Shown here one piece after another: positions 43,345-51,643 of a DNA stretch of 60,124 nucleotides; the first letter of the stretch is position 1; each line of letters opens with the position of its first letter. Position numbers and translations under genes: made by a program. The notes below the pieces were generated by a model. That model ran no database searches, was not told the DNA's origin, and saw only the letters and a program-made list of their open reading frames with translations. This DNA comes from Streptomyces sporangiiformans (GTDB taxonomy: Bacteria; Actinomycetota; Actinomycetes; Streptomycetales; Streptomycetaceae): the NCBI RefSeq assembly GCF_005768555.2, contig NZ_VCHX02000117.1:1-60124 (forward strand). The letters run 5' to 3'.

Positions 43345-44568
43345 TCACCGTCCGTCGAGTCGAGCGCCGGCGGCCGGTGTCGCGGTGGGTACCGTCTCAT
43401 GCCACGCCGCGCGTGCCGCAATGGCCTGCCGCCACGGCCGGATCGCCTTGGGCGGCATGCCGACCGCGAGGACGCCGGTCAGCCGGTCGCCGGTGCGATA
43501 GGCGGCCACGAACCGTCGCCCGCTCAAGTCACCGTCGACGACGGCGACTTCGTCGTGGCCTCGCAGGTAGCCGTAGGCCTGGACCCTCATGTCGTACTGG
43601 TCGGACCAGAAGTACGGCACCGGCGTGAACGGCTTGCGCGCCTCGGGGCGCAGGAGGTTGCGGGCCACGGCCATACCCTGCTCGGCGGCGTTCGTGCGGT
43701 GCTCGATGCGCATCGGCACGCCGAACAGCGCGTTGTACCAGCGGGCGACGTCCCCTGCCGCGTACACTCCCCCAGCCTTCGGCCGGGGGGACCCCCAGGC
43801 GGCCTCGCCGTACTCGTCACAGATCAGGCCGTCGCCCACGGCCAGGCCGCAGTCCACGAGCCACTCGGTGTTCGGCAGGGAGCCGACGGCGACCAACACC
43901 GCGTCGCCCTCGACCAGTTCACCGTCCGCGAGCCGCACCCCGCCCTCGGTCACCGCGGTCACCGTGACCCCGGTGCGCAGTTCCACCCCGTGGTCCAGGT
44001 GGGCCTGCGACAGCACGCGCCCGACCTGCTCGCCGACGGCGTGGGCCAGCGGCACCGGTGCCGGTTCCAGGAGGGTGACCGCACAGCCGAGACCGCGGGC
44101 CACCGCGGCTGCCTCCGCGCCGAGGAACCCGGCGCCGACCACCACCAGGCGCCGTCCCGGTGCCAGCCGGTCGCGCAAGGCCAGGGCGTCGTCCACGGTG
44201 CGCAGTACGTGCGCGCCGTCGCCGGGCAGACGGCGCGGCCGTACGCCGGTGGCCACGATCAGTCCGTCGTACGGCACCCGCGTCCCGTCGGCCAGCACCA
44301 CCGTACGGTCGGCGAGTTCAAGGCCGGTCGCGGCGACGCCCAGGCGCAGGTCGAGGTCCAGACCGTCGAGGTCGGTGGAGCGGCGCAGCGGCAGCCGGTC
44401 GGTGCTCCACTCGCCGGAGAGGATCTGCTTCGAAAGCGGCGGCCGGTCGTAGGGCGCGTGCGGCTCCTCACCGATGAGGGTGAGGGCGCCGCCGTATCCC
44501 TCGCGACGCAGCGTCTCGGTCGCAGCGAGCCCGGCGGCCGAGGCGCCGACGACCACGATCCGCTTCAC
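43345..44568 (-). CDS. FAD-dependent ferredoxin reductase of the P450 system
   Basis: Passes electrons from NAD(P)H to the small ferredoxin encoded just before it. A 407-residue protein with FAD motif GASAAGLAA (8-16), LIVATGVRPR, the NAD-binding block VVVGAGFLGAEAAAVARGLG, and the second FAD motif GVYAAGDVARW. The ATG at 44568 overlaps the ferredoxin stop (ATGA). An oddity is a short insertion, WGSPRPKAG, just before GVYAAGD, encoded by a palindromic CCCCCAGCC-type element found in many Streptomyces genes. It lies in a surface loop region of the family and probably does not block activity. Confidence 0.9.
   Translation of the reverse strand: MKRIVVVGASAAGLAATETLRREGYGGALTLIGEEPHAPYDRPPLSKQILSGEWSTDRLPLRRSTDLDGLDLDLRLGVAATGLELADRTVVLADGTRVPYDGLIVATGVRPRRLPGDGAHVLRTVDDALALRDRLAPGRRLVVVGAGFLGAEAAAVARGLGCAVTLLEPAPVPLAHAVGEQVGRVLSQAHLDHGVELRTGVTVTAVTEGGVRLADGELVEGDAVLVAVGSLPNTEWLVDCGLAVGDGLICDEYGEAAWGSPRPKAGGVYAAGDVARWYNALFGVPMRIEHRTNAAEQGMAVARNLLRPEARKPFTPVPYFWSDQYDMRVQAYGYLRGHDEVAVVDGDLSGRRFVAAYRTGDRLTGVLAVGMPPKAIRPWRQAIAARAAWHETVPTATPAAGARLDGR
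43769..43798. repeat. Small palindromic element inserted inside the reductase gene
   Basis: CCCCCAGCCTTCGGCCGGGG followed by GG and ACCCCCAG forms a hairpin-like unit in frame with the coding sequence. A degenerate copy occurs at 13151-13182 in the sensor-kinase gene. Confidence 0.6.
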
Positions 44569-44762
44569 TCCTCCACCAGCCGGAGCGCCGCGGCCGGGCA
44601 GACCGCCACCGCTTCCCGTACCCCGTCGAGGAGTTCGTCGCCGGGCCGCTCCTCCAGCAGGATGGCGACGCCGTCCTCCTCACGCTGGTCGAACACCTCC
44701 GGGGAGGCCATGACGCACTGCCCCGCCGCCACGCATTTCGGTTCGTCCAGTTCCACACGCAT
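44565..44762 (-). CDS. 3Fe-4S ferredoxin of the P450 system
   Basis: Electron carrier of 65 residues. Three cluster cysteines are seen: Cys10 and Cys16 (KCVAAGQCVM) and Cys55 (AVAVCPAAAL); the second Cys of a 4Fe-4S motif is replaced (position 13 is Ala), as usual for actinobacterial P450 ferredoxins (SoyB type). The acidic middle part is typical. It lies 45 bases after the P450 gene and overlaps the reductase gene by four bases, so the three form one electron-transfer operon. Start ATG 44762 has AAGGAGC (AGCAAGGAACAC) upstream. Confidence 0.92.
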   Translation of the reverse strand: MRVELDEPKCVAAGQCVMASPEVFDQREEDGVAILLEERPGDELLDGVREAVAVCPAAALRLVEE

Positions 44763-44807
44763 GATGTGTTCCTTGCTCCTTGGTACGTTCGCCGACGCGG
44801 AAATGGG

Positions 44808-46049
44808 TCACCAGGTGACGGGAAGGGAGTGGACCCCGTAGGTGGTGCCGGTGTGGTCGAACTCCAACTCGTCTACGCGAGCGGCTAGTTGGAGGGTGGG
44901 GATACGACGGTAGAGGGTGCCGTAGACGACCTGGAGTTCCAGGCGGGCGAGGTTCTGGCCGAGGCACTGGTGCGGACCGTAGCCGAACGCCTGGTGCTGG
45001 CGGGCGGGCCGGCCCAGGTCCAGCCGCTCGGCCTCGGGGAAGGCCTCCGGGTCCCAGTTGGCGGCCTGGACATCGAAGATCATGCCCTCACCGGCGCGGA
45101 TCGTCAGGCCACCGATCTCGATGTCCTCGAGGGCGACCCGGCGGACACCGGTCTGAAGGATGCTGAGGTAACGCAGCAGTTCGTCCACCGCGTTCCCGAT
45201 CACCTTCGGGTCCTCGGTGTCGCGCAGCACGGCCAGCTGCTCGGGGTGCTGCAGCAGGGCGAGCGTGCCGAGGCTGATCATCGTGGCGGTGGTCTCGTGT
45301 CCGGCGATCAGCATGGCCACACCCATGTTGACGGCCTCGGCGTGCTCCATCTCACCGGCCTTGACCCGGCCGGCCATCTCGGACAACACGGCATCGTCCG
45401 GGTTTTCGAGCTTCTCCCGGAACAGGGTGTCGATGTACTGGCCCAGCGCGCGGCTCGCCGCCGTCGCCTCGTCCGCGGAGAGTGAGTTGTCGAGGGCGAG
45501 ACCGGCGTTGCGCTGGAAGAACGCGTGGCCCTTGTACGGCACGCCGAGCAGTTCGGCGATGACCAGCGAGGGCACGGGGAGCGCCAGCGCCGTGAGCAGA
45601 TCGGCCGGGTTGGGGCCGGCCAGCATGTCGTCGATCATGCCGTCGACCATCTTCTGGATGGCGGGCCGCATGGCCTCGATCCGCTTGACGAGGAACGGCC
45701 CGTTGACCGTCCGGCGCAGCCGGGTGTGCTCCGGAGCGTCGGTGTTGGTGATCAGTTTCGGGGTGTGGGGCGCGATCTGCGCCCGGTGGGCGTTGACGTG
45801 CGGAAAGCCGGGCTCACAGTCGTCGTTGCTGACGCGGGGGTCGGTGAGCAGGGCGCGCTGGTCCGCGTGACGGGTGATCAGCCAGGGCGTACCGCCGTTC
45901 CAGATCCGCACTTTGGTGATCGGTTGCTCCGCCCGCAACGGCTCCACCGCCGGAGGCGGGGCGAGCGGGCAGGCCTCTGCCCTGGGCATCGGATACGCGG
46001 GAACCGGCGCGCCCGCGTGCGCGGGACAACCGGTCAGGGTGTCGGCCAT
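44808..46049 (-). CDS. Cytochrome P450 (CYP105-like)
   Basis: Haem mono-oxygenase, 413 residues, inserting one oxygen atom into an unknown small molecule. Motifs: I-helix AGHETT, ExxR in ELLRYL, and haem loop FGYGPHQCLGQ with Cys362 as the iron ligand. The N-terminus (TLTGCPAHAGAPVPAYPMPR) and the R-x-L-x-D-P-R-V-S-N block resemble the CYP105 family, which oxidises xenobiotics and secondary metabolites. GAGGAGAG precedes ATG 46049. The operon carries its own ferredoxin and reductase, making a complete three-part oxygenase. A region of nested palindromes lies 80-115 bp upstream. Family is from pattern memory; the substrate cannot be told. Confidence 0.9.
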   Translation of the reverse strand: MADTLTGCPAHAGAPVPAYPMPRAEACPLAPPPAVEPLRAEQPITKVRIWNGGTPWLITRHADQRALLTDPRVSNDDCEPGFPHVNAHRAQIAPHTPKLITNTDAPEHTRLRRTVNGPFLVKRIEAMRPAIQKMVDGMIDDMLAGPNPADLLTALALPVPSLVIAELLGVPYKGHAFFQRNAGLALDNSLSADEATAASRALGQYIDTLFREKLENPDDAVLSEMAGRVKAGEMEHAEAVNMGVAMLIAGHETTATMISLGTLALLQHPEQLAVLRDTEDPKVIGNAVDELLRYLSILQTGVRRVALEDIEIGGLTIRAGEGMIFDVQAANWDPEAFPEAERLDLGRPARQHQAFGYGPHQCLGQNLARLELQVVYGTLYRRIPTLQLAARVDELEFDHTGTTYGVHSLPVTW

Positions 46050-46130
46050 GTCTCTCCTCGGCAGTGGGGGCTCCGACGGGATCGGAGACCGGGGATACGG
46101 TGGTCGAAGGCCTCGGTGAACCCATGCAAA

Positions 46131-46165
46131 CAGAGCGCTCTGACAGCTTCCGGTCAGTTACCTGA
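46131..46165. promoter_or_regulatory. Palindromes upstream of the P450 operon
   Basis: A perfect CAGAGCGCTCTG (46131-46142) and the inverted repeat GTCAGTTACCTGAC (46152-46165), followed by more CTGAC/GTCA repeats to about 46190. They are placed 80-115 bp before the P450 start and could bind its regulator. The rest of 46050-46304 shows no gene. Confidence 0.45.
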
Positions 46166-46304
46166 CAGCAAGCTGACGTGAGGCAGGTCACAGGCCAGTG
46201 GCGCCGCGTCGGGCGCAGATCGGGTGGGCCGATCGTGGGCGCGGCGCGCCAACTCCCGTACTGCACAAGGAATTTCTTGTTCGAGGTCAGGCGGTCAGGG
46301 GCGC

Positions 46305-47045
46305 TCAGGCGGTCATCATCAGCAACATCGTCGCCATCGACCCACCCATGCCTACGTGACCGGCCAGGCGCGCGTTCGGCGCCGAGAGCGCCGAGAGCGC
46401 TGTGGGCTTCCGGTGTGCCCGGCGATGGCGTGCGCTGCCGCCGGATTCCGCGGTCTGCGGCGATCCGTCCGCGCCCCGCATCCGGGCACGTACCGCCAGG
46501 GCCATGAAGACCAGGAAGTACGCGGCCAGGACCCAGAAGGTCGCTCGCCAGGCGAGCGTGGATCCCGTGGAGGCGGCGGCTTCGGCCATGCCGTGGCCGT
46601 CCATACCCTCCATGCCTCCCATCCCGGCCATGCCCGGCATGGCTCCGTGCCCGTGCCCGTGCCCGGAGGAGCCGGCCAGTGCGAGCACGGGCCCCGACGC
46701 CGCGCCCGGCATGGCCAGGGTCATCAGCACCATGGCGGCGCTGCCGATCACCAGGTGGGCGCCGTGGTGCATGTGCCGCAGGCCTCCCTGGGTCGCACGC
46801 CGAACGGACTGGGCGACGCCCCCGACACAGAGCAGCCCGAAAACCGCTGCCCACCACACGCCGTACGTGCCGTAGAGCGCCGCTGTCGGAGGCGCGGACA
46901 TCACGGCCATGCCTGCGCCCATCAACGCCTCGGCACCCGCTTCGTACCGCGCCCAGCCCGTGACCATGGCCACCCGGACAAGGTTCCCGACAGCCACCCC
47001 TGCCCCCAGTACCACCAACGTCCAGCCCAGGTACTCGCCCGTCAC
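46305..47045 (-). CDS. DUF5134-like integral membrane protein with His/Met-rich loop
   Basis: A 246-residue protein with about six hydrophobic segments. It resembles actinobacterial DUF5134 proteins, whose function is unknown. Between helices near residues 140-180 is a run rich in His, Met and Gly (SSGHGHGHGAMPGMAGMGGM, then EGMDGHGM), a composition often seen in copper-handling proteins. GTG 47045 was preferred because GAAGGGTGG lies six bases upstream; GTG 47060 and longer frames are alternatives. It is separate from its neighbours, with no operon partner, so its role cannot be read from context. A metal-binding role is only a suggestion from composition. Confidence 0.6.
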   Translation of the reverse strand: MTGEYLGWTLVVLGAGVAVGNLVRVAMVTGWARYEAGAEALMGAGMAVMSAPPTAALYGTYGVWWAAVFGLLCVGGVAQSVRRATQGGLRHMHHGAHLVIGSAAMVLMTLAMPGAASGPVLALAGSSGHGHGHGAMPGMAGMGGMEGMDGHGMAEAAASTGSTLAWRATFWVLAAYFLVFMALAVRARMRGADGSPQTAESGGSARHRRAHRKPTALSALSAPNARLAGHVGMGGSMATMLLMMTA

Positions 47046-47157
47046 GTCGCCACCCTTCACGAGAACCGGTCCCCCGGCTCGCCGATCGCCGACTACTACG
47101 TACACGCTTAGTACGTAGCGTTCGGTGGTACGACTCACGACGGCGTGGCCCAGATAC

Positions 47158-47958
47158 TCAGTGCGCTTCGGTGTGGGCGAAGAGGTGGAACTCGAAGCCG
47201 CGCCGCGCGGGCGGGAAGCAGTGGGTGCCGTACTCGACCGCACGGCCGCCCTGGTCGAATGTCGTGCGCGTCAAGGTCAGCAGGGCGAACCCTTCGGTCA
47301 TGTCGAGCAATTCGCACTCCTCGGCCGTGGCGATACGCGCCCCGATCGCGTGCTGGGCGCTGTACGCGACGACTCCGGCCGCCCGCATCAGACCGTGCAG
47401 ACCGACGGCGCCCAGCCGACCGTCGTACGGCCCCAACGCATCCGGAAGCAGCAGGTCGCGGGGCAGGTGGTTGCGCAGGTGGCCGATGCGCAGGCCGTCC
47501 GCGTACTGCAGCCGCTCCAGCACCGTGACCTCGGTGCCCTCCGTGATGGCGAGAGCGGCCGCCACCTCCGGCGAGGCGGGTTCGGCCCCGCAGCGCAGGA
47601 CCTCGGCCTCGGGGGCACGCCCCGCCTCGCGCAGGTCCTCGTGCACGGCGGCGGCGTCCATGGTGTGCGGGGCCCGGCCGTGCGCCACCAGGGTGCCGAT
47701 GCCCCGGCGGCGCACCAGTAGCCCCTGGTCCGCCAGCGACTGGATCGCCTGACGGACCGTGACGCGCGACAGGCCGGTCTCCTCCGCCATCCTGATCTCG
47801 CCGATCAGCAGGCTGCCGGGCGCCGGCTGACCGTGCTCGATGGCACGCTTCAGCTGCTCGGCAAGTTGCCGGTGGAGCGGTGTCCGGCTCGTGCGGTCCA
47901 GGACGAGGCCGGGGGGAGTGGAGCCGCGCGTGTGGACATCCAGGTGTTCATCCCGCAT
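47158..47958 (-). CDS. GntR-family regulator (HutC/UTRA type)
   Basis: Transcription regulator, 266 residues. The N-terminal GntR winged helix is clear (PLHRQLAEQLKRAIEHGQPAPGSLL, MAEETGLSRVTVRQAIQSLADQGLLVRRRGIGTLVA; about 28-95) and the rest is a UTRA effector domain (EVTVLERLQYADG, RTTFDQGGRAVEYGTHCF). ATG 47958 has AGGA upstream. It lies just downstream of the CUT2 ATPase gene, in the same direction, 97 bases apart, so it may belong to that importer locus or stand alone. UTRA domains usually bind small sugars or amino-acid derivatives, consistent with sugar control. The GntR site was not found by eye. Confidence 0.9.
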   Translation of the reverse strand: MRDEHLDVHTRGSTPPGLVLDRTSRTPLHRQLAEQLKRAIEHGQPAPGSLLIGEIRMAEETGLSRVTVRQAIQSLADQGLLVRRRGIGTLVAHGRAPHTMDAAAVHEDLREAGRAPEAEVLRCGAEPASPEVAAALAITEGTEVTVLERLQYADGLRIGHLRNHLPRDLLLPDALGPYDGRLGAVGLHGLMRAAGVVAYSAQHAIGARIATAEECELLDMTEGFALLTLTRTTFDQGGRAVEYGTHCFPPARRGFEFHLFAHTEAH

Positions 47959-48055
47959 CGCGTCGTCCTGACGTTCGGTGCCGCACCTTCGGCCGGCTGG
48001 GGGGCGCTCCCCGCCGACGCCCCCCCCCGCGCGGTCGCTGCCGCGATGTGCGCGA

Positions 48056-48859
48056 TCAGCTCTCGGACCGCATCTCCAGCTGGAGCTGCGCCAGTTCGGC
48101 CTCGAGGTCGGCCATGGCCTCGCCTCCGGCCATGAGGTCGGTGATCTCTTCCCGGGTGCGTTCGCCCTTGCGGAAGTCGTCGGCTTTCTGACCTCGGATG
48201 AGGACGGCGAAGTGGTCGCCGACCGTCATGGCGTGGCGGACGTTGTGGGTGACGAGAATGACCGCGACGCCCTTGGCGCGGGCCTGCATGATGATCCGCA
48301 GGACGTGGGCCGCCTCCTTGACGCCGAGGGCCGCCGTGGGCTCGTCGAGGATGAGGACGTTGGCGCCGAAGTACACGGCGCGCGCGATGGCCAGGGCCTG
48401 GCGCTCACCGCCGGACAGGCTGCCCACGAGGCGGCTGCCGTCGGTGACGCGGGTGATGCCCAGCGACTGCATCTCACGGACGGCGATCTCGCCCGCCAGC
48501 TTCTTGTCGAACAGCTTGAACGGGCCCCAGCCCTTGGTGGGTTCGGCCCCGACGAAGAAACAGCGGCCCACACCCATCAGCGGGAACGTCCCGCCGAACT
48601 GGTGCACGGTGGCGATGCCCTGGGCGCCGGCGTCGCGAGGGCTCTCGAAGACGACCGGTTCGCCGTTGACCTCGATCGTGCCGGTGGTCGGCTTGTGGAA
48701 CCCGGAGAGAATCTTGATGAGGGTCGACTTGCCGGCGCCGTTGTCGCCGAGCAGGCACAACACCTTTCCGGCTTCCACCTCCAGAGAGATGTCCTGCAGC
48801 GCGTGGGTGCCGAGGAACGACTTGCTGATGCCGGTCAGGCGCAGAAGGGGTGCGGTCAT
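48056..48859 (-). CDS. Sugar ABC importer ATPase (CUT2, FrcA-like, single domain)
   Basis: Cytoplasmic ATPase, 267 residues, for the adjacent permease. Walker A GDNGAGKST (38-46), signature LSGGERQ, Walker B NVLILDEPTAALG and switch His in VTHNVRHA are all present. CUT2 ATPases are mostly double-length; this single-domain type with VHQFGGTFPLMGVGRCFFVG resembles the fructose/mannose/ribose ATPase FrcA. It starts two bases after the permease stop. C-terminal Glu/Gln-rich helix (DLEAELAQLQLEMRSES) is extra. Inferred substrate class: a monosaccharide. Confidence 0.9.
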   Translation of the reverse strand: MTAPLLRLTGISKSFLGTHALQDISLEVEAGKVLCLLGDNGAGKSTLIKILSGFHKPTTGTIEVNGEPVVFESPRDAGAQGIATVHQFGGTFPLMGVGRCFFVGAEPTKGWGPFKLFDKKLAGEIAVREMQSLGITRVTDGSRLVGSLSGGERQALAIARAVYFGANVLILDEPTAALGVKEAAHVLRIIMQARAKGVAVILVTHNVRHAMTVGDHFAVLIRGQKADDFRKGERTREEITDLMAGGEAMADLEAELAQLQLEMRSES

Positions 48860-48861
48860 GG

Positions 48862-49926
48862 TCAGGCCTTCTTCGCAGTGCGGGGCTTGTGGGACAGGGC
48901 GAGCCGGCGGAAGGTGTTGTTCATCAGCACCGCCGCGAGGATGAGGATGCCGAGGATCAGGGCGGCCCAGTCGGAGTTCCAACCGGTGTAGTAGATGCCC
49001 TGGTTGACGATGGCGAACGTCAGGGTTCCCAGCACGACGCCGACGACCGATCCGTACCCTCCGTGGAGCAGCACGCCGCCGATGACCACGGCGATGATGG
49101 AGTTGAAGACGAAGGCCTGGCCGTTGGCGACCTGCGCGCCGTTGTAGAGGATGGTCTGGATCACGCCGACCAGGGCGGCACAGAACCCGCTGGCCATGTA
49201 CAGCGCGATCTTCACCTTGGCGACCGGGATTCCGGTGGCGCGCGCGCTCTCCTTGTCGCCGCCGATCGCGAAGATCCAGTTGCCGTACGGCATCATCTGC
49301 AGCAGCACCGTGACCAGGACGGCCACGGCGATCCACCAGAAGATCGCGACTTCGAACTGACCGCCGATCAGCTGGCCGAAGATCGTCTTCGAGGTGGGGT
49401 CGGGGGCGATGGCGACGCTCGTGGTGCCGGTCGTGACCCGTGACAGGCCGAGCGTGAGACCGGACAGAGCGAACAGGGTGGCCAGCGTGACGACCAGGGA
49501 CGGGACGTTGCTTCTCGTGACGATGATCCCGTTGAGAAGTCCGGTCAGCAGCCCGAGCGCCAGCGCGAGAACGATGCCGACGATCATCGGAGCGCCCCAG
49601 TGCCCGGAGACGATGGCCAGCGTCATCGAGCTGCCCGCCAGCACCGAGCCCACGGACACGTCGAGTTCGCCTGCGATCATCAGCAGTCCGACGGGGATGG
49701 CGATGATGCCGAGCTCGGCGGCGATGTTCAGCCAGCTCGCCGTTCCTGCCCCGGCGAGGAACTTCTCACCGCCGAAGATCGCGAAGAAGACGAACACGCT
49801 CAGTGTTCCGATGAGCGCCCCGGCCTCGGGGCGATGTCGCAGTTGTCCCAGTCGGCTCTCGGCCTGCTTCGGCGGGATGACGGCGGCCTCCGCGCCGGCC
49901 GTCGTCTTGGGGAGGGAGGTTGTCAT
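48862..49926 (-). CDS. Sugar ABC importer permease (CUT2, RbsC/FrcC-like)
   Basis: Membrane channel of the importer, 354 residues, with about nine to ten helices. Family landmarks: IPVGLLMIAGELDVSVGSVL, GLLNGIIVTRSNVPSLVVTLAT, IGGDKESARATGIPVAKVKI and AVVIGGVLLHGGYGSVVG. The cytoplasmic N-terminus is about 35 residues. It is separated from the binding-protein gene by a 105-bp gap that holds a large hairpin, and is joined to the ATPase gene by a two-base gap. As in RbsC, one permease gene makes the homodimer. The N-terminal start ATG 49926 is clear, although no strong ribosome site stands out. Confidence 0.9.
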   Translation of the reverse strand: MTTSLPKTTAGAEAAVIPPKQAESRLGQLRHRPEAGALIGTLSVFVFFAIFGGEKFLAGAGTASWLNIAAELGIIAIPVGLLMIAGELDVSVGSVLAGSSMTLAIVSGHWGAPMIVGIVLALALGLLTGLLNGIIVTRSNVPSLVVTLATLFALSGLTLGLSRVTTGTTSVAIAPDPTSKTIFGQLIGGQFEVAIFWWIAVAVLVTVLLQMMPYGNWIFAIGGDKESARATGIPVAKVKIALYMASGFCAALVGVIQTILYNGAQVANGQAFVFNSIIAVVIGGVLLHGGYGSVVGVVLGTLTFAIVNQGIYYTGWNSDWAALILGILILAAVLMNNTFRRLALSHKPRTAKKA

Positions 49927-49981
49927 CGGTCTGGTACCACCTTCGTGGATCTCGGATGTGCCGGCCCGGCATGCGCCGGGG

Positions 49982-50016
49982 AGAGGTGCCGGGCCCGGGC
50001 CGGGCCCGGCACCTCT
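49982..50016 (-). terminator. Intra-operon hairpin between binding-protein and permease genes
   Basis: A perfect inverted repeat of two 17-base arms around one G (49982-50016). In such importer operons a stem-loop after the binding-protein gene stabilises its mRNA and reduces read-through into the permease, giving more binding protein. Confidence 0.75.
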
Positions 50017-50031
50017 GCGCGGATCAGGGGG

Positions 50032-51117
50032 CTAGCGGACGCCGGCCTTCGTGCCCGCGATCGCCTCGTCGACGTTGTCCTTGGTGACCAGGAGCGGGCC
50101 GGTCAGGAGCGGGTTCTGCGGCGGGATCACGCCGTAGGACAGGTACTGGTTGGCTATCGACACCGCGTAGAAGCCCTGCAGGTACGGCTGCTGGTCGATG
50201 GCGAACAGCTGCTTTCCGTTCTTGATCCGGTCGAGCTGGCTCTGCGAGAGGTCGAAGGTGCCCAGCGTGACCTTGTCACCGGCTTTCGCCTGCTCGATCG
50301 CGGCGGCAGAGCTGTCGGCGTCCTGGACGCCGATCGTCACCAGCGCGTCGATGGTGTCGTCCTTCAGCAGCGCGCCCTTGATCGCCTGCGTGACCGCGGA
50401 CGGGTTGCCGAAGTTGGAGGAGGGCAGGGGCAGTTGCTTGGACTTGGCACCCTTGCTCTTGGCCCCGTCCTTGATCCCCTTGCAGCGAGCTTCCGAGTTG
50501 GCCGCACCGGGCACGGTGTTGACGCACAGGATGTTCTTGGCGCCCTCTTCGGCGAACTTGACGCCCCCGGCCTTGCCCGCCTCGTAGTCGTCCGACCCGA
50601 TGTACTTCAGTGAACCCGTTCGCTCGGCAGCCTCGACACCACCCGCGTTGTAGACGAACACGGGCACGCCCTTCTTCACGGCCTGCTTGATCGCGTCGTC
50701 CTGGTTCTCGGGAACCCAGTCCGGCACCACGATCGCCGACGGGTTCTGCGACAGCGCGGTGAGTGTCAGCTTGGCCGCGTCCGGGCCGAGGTTGTCGTAG
50801 GTCTTCGGGCCCAGGAAGGTCACGGAGCCGCCGCCCGCCTTCACCAGCTTCCCCGCGTCCTCGCCGCCCCGCTTGATCGCGGACCAGAACGGGTCGTCGG
50901 GCTTTCCACCGATGACGTAGATGGCGTTCTTGCCGCTCTTCGCGGCGGACGTCGATCCACCCTCGCTCGCCGTCGCCTTCGCCGTGTCGCCTGTGGCCTT
51001 GCCGCTACTGCACCCGGTCAGCGCGGCCGCCGCCGCGGCGAGCACGCTCACCGCGGCCAGGGCTCTTCTGGAGAGGCGACGGCCGCCCAGCGGCCGTCCG
51101 ATCTGAGTGCGTTCCAT
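50032..51117 (-). CDS. Sugar-binding lipoprotein of the CUT2 importer
   Basis: Periplasmic-binding-protein type 1 lipoprotein (RbsB/FrcB-like), 361 residues. A basic signal ends with lipobox ALTGC (Cys36), a low-complexity Ser/Thr/Lys linker follows, and the domain begins KNAIYVIGGKPDDPFWSAIKRG. Later blocks include SNFGNPSAVTQAIKGALL, VTIGVQDADSSAAAIEQA and FAIDQQPYLQGFYAVSIANQY, the hinge strand of the family. GAAGGAG lies before ATG 51117. It is the first gene of the importer operon, and a perfect LacI-type operator lies 325 bp upstream. The ligand is probably a monosaccharide or polyol; no more exact call can be made. Confidence 0.9.
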   Translation of the reverse strand: MERTQIGRPLGGRRLSRRALAAVSVLAAAAAALTGCSSGKATGDTAKATASEGGSTSAAKSGKNAIYVIGGKPDDPFWSAIKRGGEDAGKLVKAGGGSVTFLGPKTYDNLGPDAAKLTLTALSQNPSAIVVPDWVPENQDDAIKQAVKKGVPVFVYNAGGVEAAERTGSLKYIGSDDYEAGKAGGVKFAEEGAKNILCVNTVPGAANSEARCKGIKDGAKSKGAKSKQLPLPSSNFGNPSAVTQAIKGALLKDDTIDALVTIGVQDADSSAAAIEQAKAGDKVTLGTFDLSQSQLDRIKNGKQLFAIDQQPYLQGFYAVSIANQYLSYGVIPPQNPLLTGPLLVTKDNVDEAIAGTKAGVR

Positions 51118-51441
51118 GTGCGGGGTACTCCTTCATGTGAAACCGGGCGCGGGCGTGGGGCGAGGCCTGGAGGACAACTGGCTGTTCTGCGGCGGTTTGT
51201 CCCGCATGCGGCAAGGCGGTCCTGGAAGCGCGCGGGACGACGGGAGACGGGGCGCCGCCGACCCGGATGGGGTCGGGCGGCGTCGAGGCAGGTGGCACCC
51301 GATCCGGAACCGGCACAAGTGCCGGCGCGGGTCCAGGTCCGGGCGGGGCGAGGGATGGATGATCACGGGGCTGGGACGACGACGCCGGCAGTTCGGCGAC
51401 CGCCTTCCGGGATGCCGGCCGTCCGCAGCTCAGTGATCTTT

Positions 51442-51453
51442 TAAAGCGCTTTA
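51442..51453. promoter_or_regulatory. Perfect LacI-type operator TAAAGCGCTTTA upstream of the CUT2 operon
   Basis: A perfect 12-bp palindrome with central CG, extended by TTT and GG flanks. It is identical to the site before the LacI gene at 52749. It lies in the 526-bp gap 51118-51643, which otherwise holds only 7-bp repeats. Confidence 0.8.
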
Positions 51454-51592
51454 GGCGGTGCGCAGAGCATGCTTCTGTTTCCGGGAGGTGTCAAGGCTTT
51501 GTGATGACATTTGAACCTGCTCGCCGACCGGCAGACGGGGCGAGCCGCCGGTCGGGAACACACGCGCGGAGGGCGGGGCGGTGCGGACGGCT

Positions 51593-51620
51593 GACAGCGG
51601 ACAGCGGACAGCCGACAGCA
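51593..51620. repeat. Four tandem 7-bp repeats (GACAGCN) after the LacI gene
   Basis: GACAGCG, GACAGCG, GACAGCC and GACAGCA follow one another just past the LacI stop codon at 51644. Probably replication slippage. Confidence 0.75.
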
Positions 51621-51643
51621 AAAGACAGCGCACGGCGGCGCGG

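Noticed and set aside
46861..47120. Longer start for the DUF5134-like protein (up to 47243)
   Set aside because: The added N-terminus is low-complexity Ser/Arg/Pro sequence and lacks a ribosome site; GTG 47045 is better supported.
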